NCBI GenBank assembly: GCA_014859785.1
Contig: JACUTP010000121.1
Location: forward strand, 1-5,664
Direction: 5' to 3'
Length of the DNA stretch: 5,664 bases
Origin: Candidatus Methanoperedentaceae archaeon
Lineage (GTDB): Archaea; Halobacteriota; Methanosarcinia; Methanosarcinales; Methanoperedenaceae
A program made the position numbers and the translations under genes. The notes beneath the pieces are model-generated. The model did no database searches. It saw only the letters and a list, made by a program, of their open reading frames with translations, and had not been told where the DNA came from. This document shows positions 5,449 to 5,664 of this stretch, one piece after another. Position 1 is the stretch's first letter, and each line of letters begins with the position of its first letter.

Positions 5449-5664
5449 TCATTCCGCGCCTGTGCCAAAATTGACGTTTGTTTCTTTTTTAGTTGATTTT
5501 TTACTGGCGGTCTTCTTCTTTGGTTTTGCCTTATTTTTATCAGTTACTTCTACAGGTTTCGCATATGCCTTCTCGATGGCAGGCTTTTTCCCGGTTTTTG
5601 CTTCCTCTGCCCCTGTTTTTTCCACGTCACTCTTCTTGATAACAGGTTTTTTTCCGGTTTTTGC
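5449..5664 (-). CDS. C-terminal part of an unidentified lysine-rich protein
   Basis: A minus-strand frame is open from the window edge to TGA at 5451-5449, giving 71 C-terminal residues; the start lies beyond position 5664. The sequence is about one third lysine, with alanine, proline and threonine, and no hydrophobic segment, so it is probably a disordered basic tail. AKTGKKP occurs twice, 21 residues apart, followed each time by a hydrophobic pair and a charged run. It ends with KKETNVNFGTGAE, where the composition changes. Such tails occur on archaeal nucleic-acid-binding or ribosome-associated proteins, but nothing here names the family. It converges on the RuBisCO gene. Coding is inferred from the open frame, the protein-level repeat and mostly silent or conservative base differences between repeat copies. 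Confidence 0.6.
   Translation of the reverse strand, partial: AKTGKKPVIKKSDVEKTGAEEAKTGKKPAIEKAYAKPVEVTDKNKAKPKKKTASKKSTKKETNVNFGTGAE
5578..5664 (-). repeat. 63-bp-period direct repeat within the lysine-rich coding sequence
   Basis: The 24-bp segments at 5578-5601 and 5641-5664 match at 20 positions and are offset by 63 bp, exactly 21 codons. They encode the AKTGKKP repeats. The window edge cuts the array, so more copies may follow. Confidence 0.6.

Overview
This window looks like chromosomal DNA from a methanogenic or methane-oxidising archaeon, most likely within or near the Methanosarcinales. Three kinds of evidence support this. It encodes methanogenesis marker protein 8, a family confined to organisms with methyl-coenzyme M reductase. 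It encodes the archaeal two-enzyme entry to aromatic amino acid synthesis. It also encodes a form III (archaeal) RuBisCO large subunit. Archaeal TATA elements, one clear leaderless start and Shine-Dalgarno sites matching the archaeal 16S tail agree with this. Base composition is moderate. A Methanoperedens- or Methanothrix-like source would fit but cannot be settled from sequence alone.

Layout: 83-952 (+) is methanogenesis marker 8. It converges, with 20 bp between stop codons, on a two-gene minus-strand operon: 3-dehydroquinate synthase II (973-2106) preceded by ADH synthase (2103-2900), which overlap by 4 bp. The operon is read divergently from a Cro/C1-type regulator of the archaeal COG1395-like family (3016-3984, +). 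The 115-bp space between them holds two TATA boxes and a compact set of symmetric and 8-bp-phased motifs. Downstream, 4093-5382 (+) is the RuBisCO gene, with a 13-bp perfect palindrome just ahead of it. The right edge (5449-5664, -) is the C-terminal end of an unidentified lysine-rich protein with an internal repeat.

How the genes work together: ADH synthase and DHQ synthase II catalyse consecutive steps that make 3-dehydroquinate without DAHP. The divergent regulator is a reasonable candidate controller of them or of itself. RuBisCO in such archaea normally serves ribulose-1,5-bisphosphate made from nucleosides (AMP pathway) or, where phosphoribulokinase is present, a hexulose-phosphate cycle. 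No partner gene lies in this window, so the choice is open.

I did not find a convincing new multi-gene system. There is no CRISPR array, tRNA, rRNA, insertion sequence or phage gene. The points most worth checking are the candidate operators at 2920-2949 and 4056-4068, an apparent duplicated-domain architecture in the regulator, and two substitutions at usually conserved RuBisCO positions.
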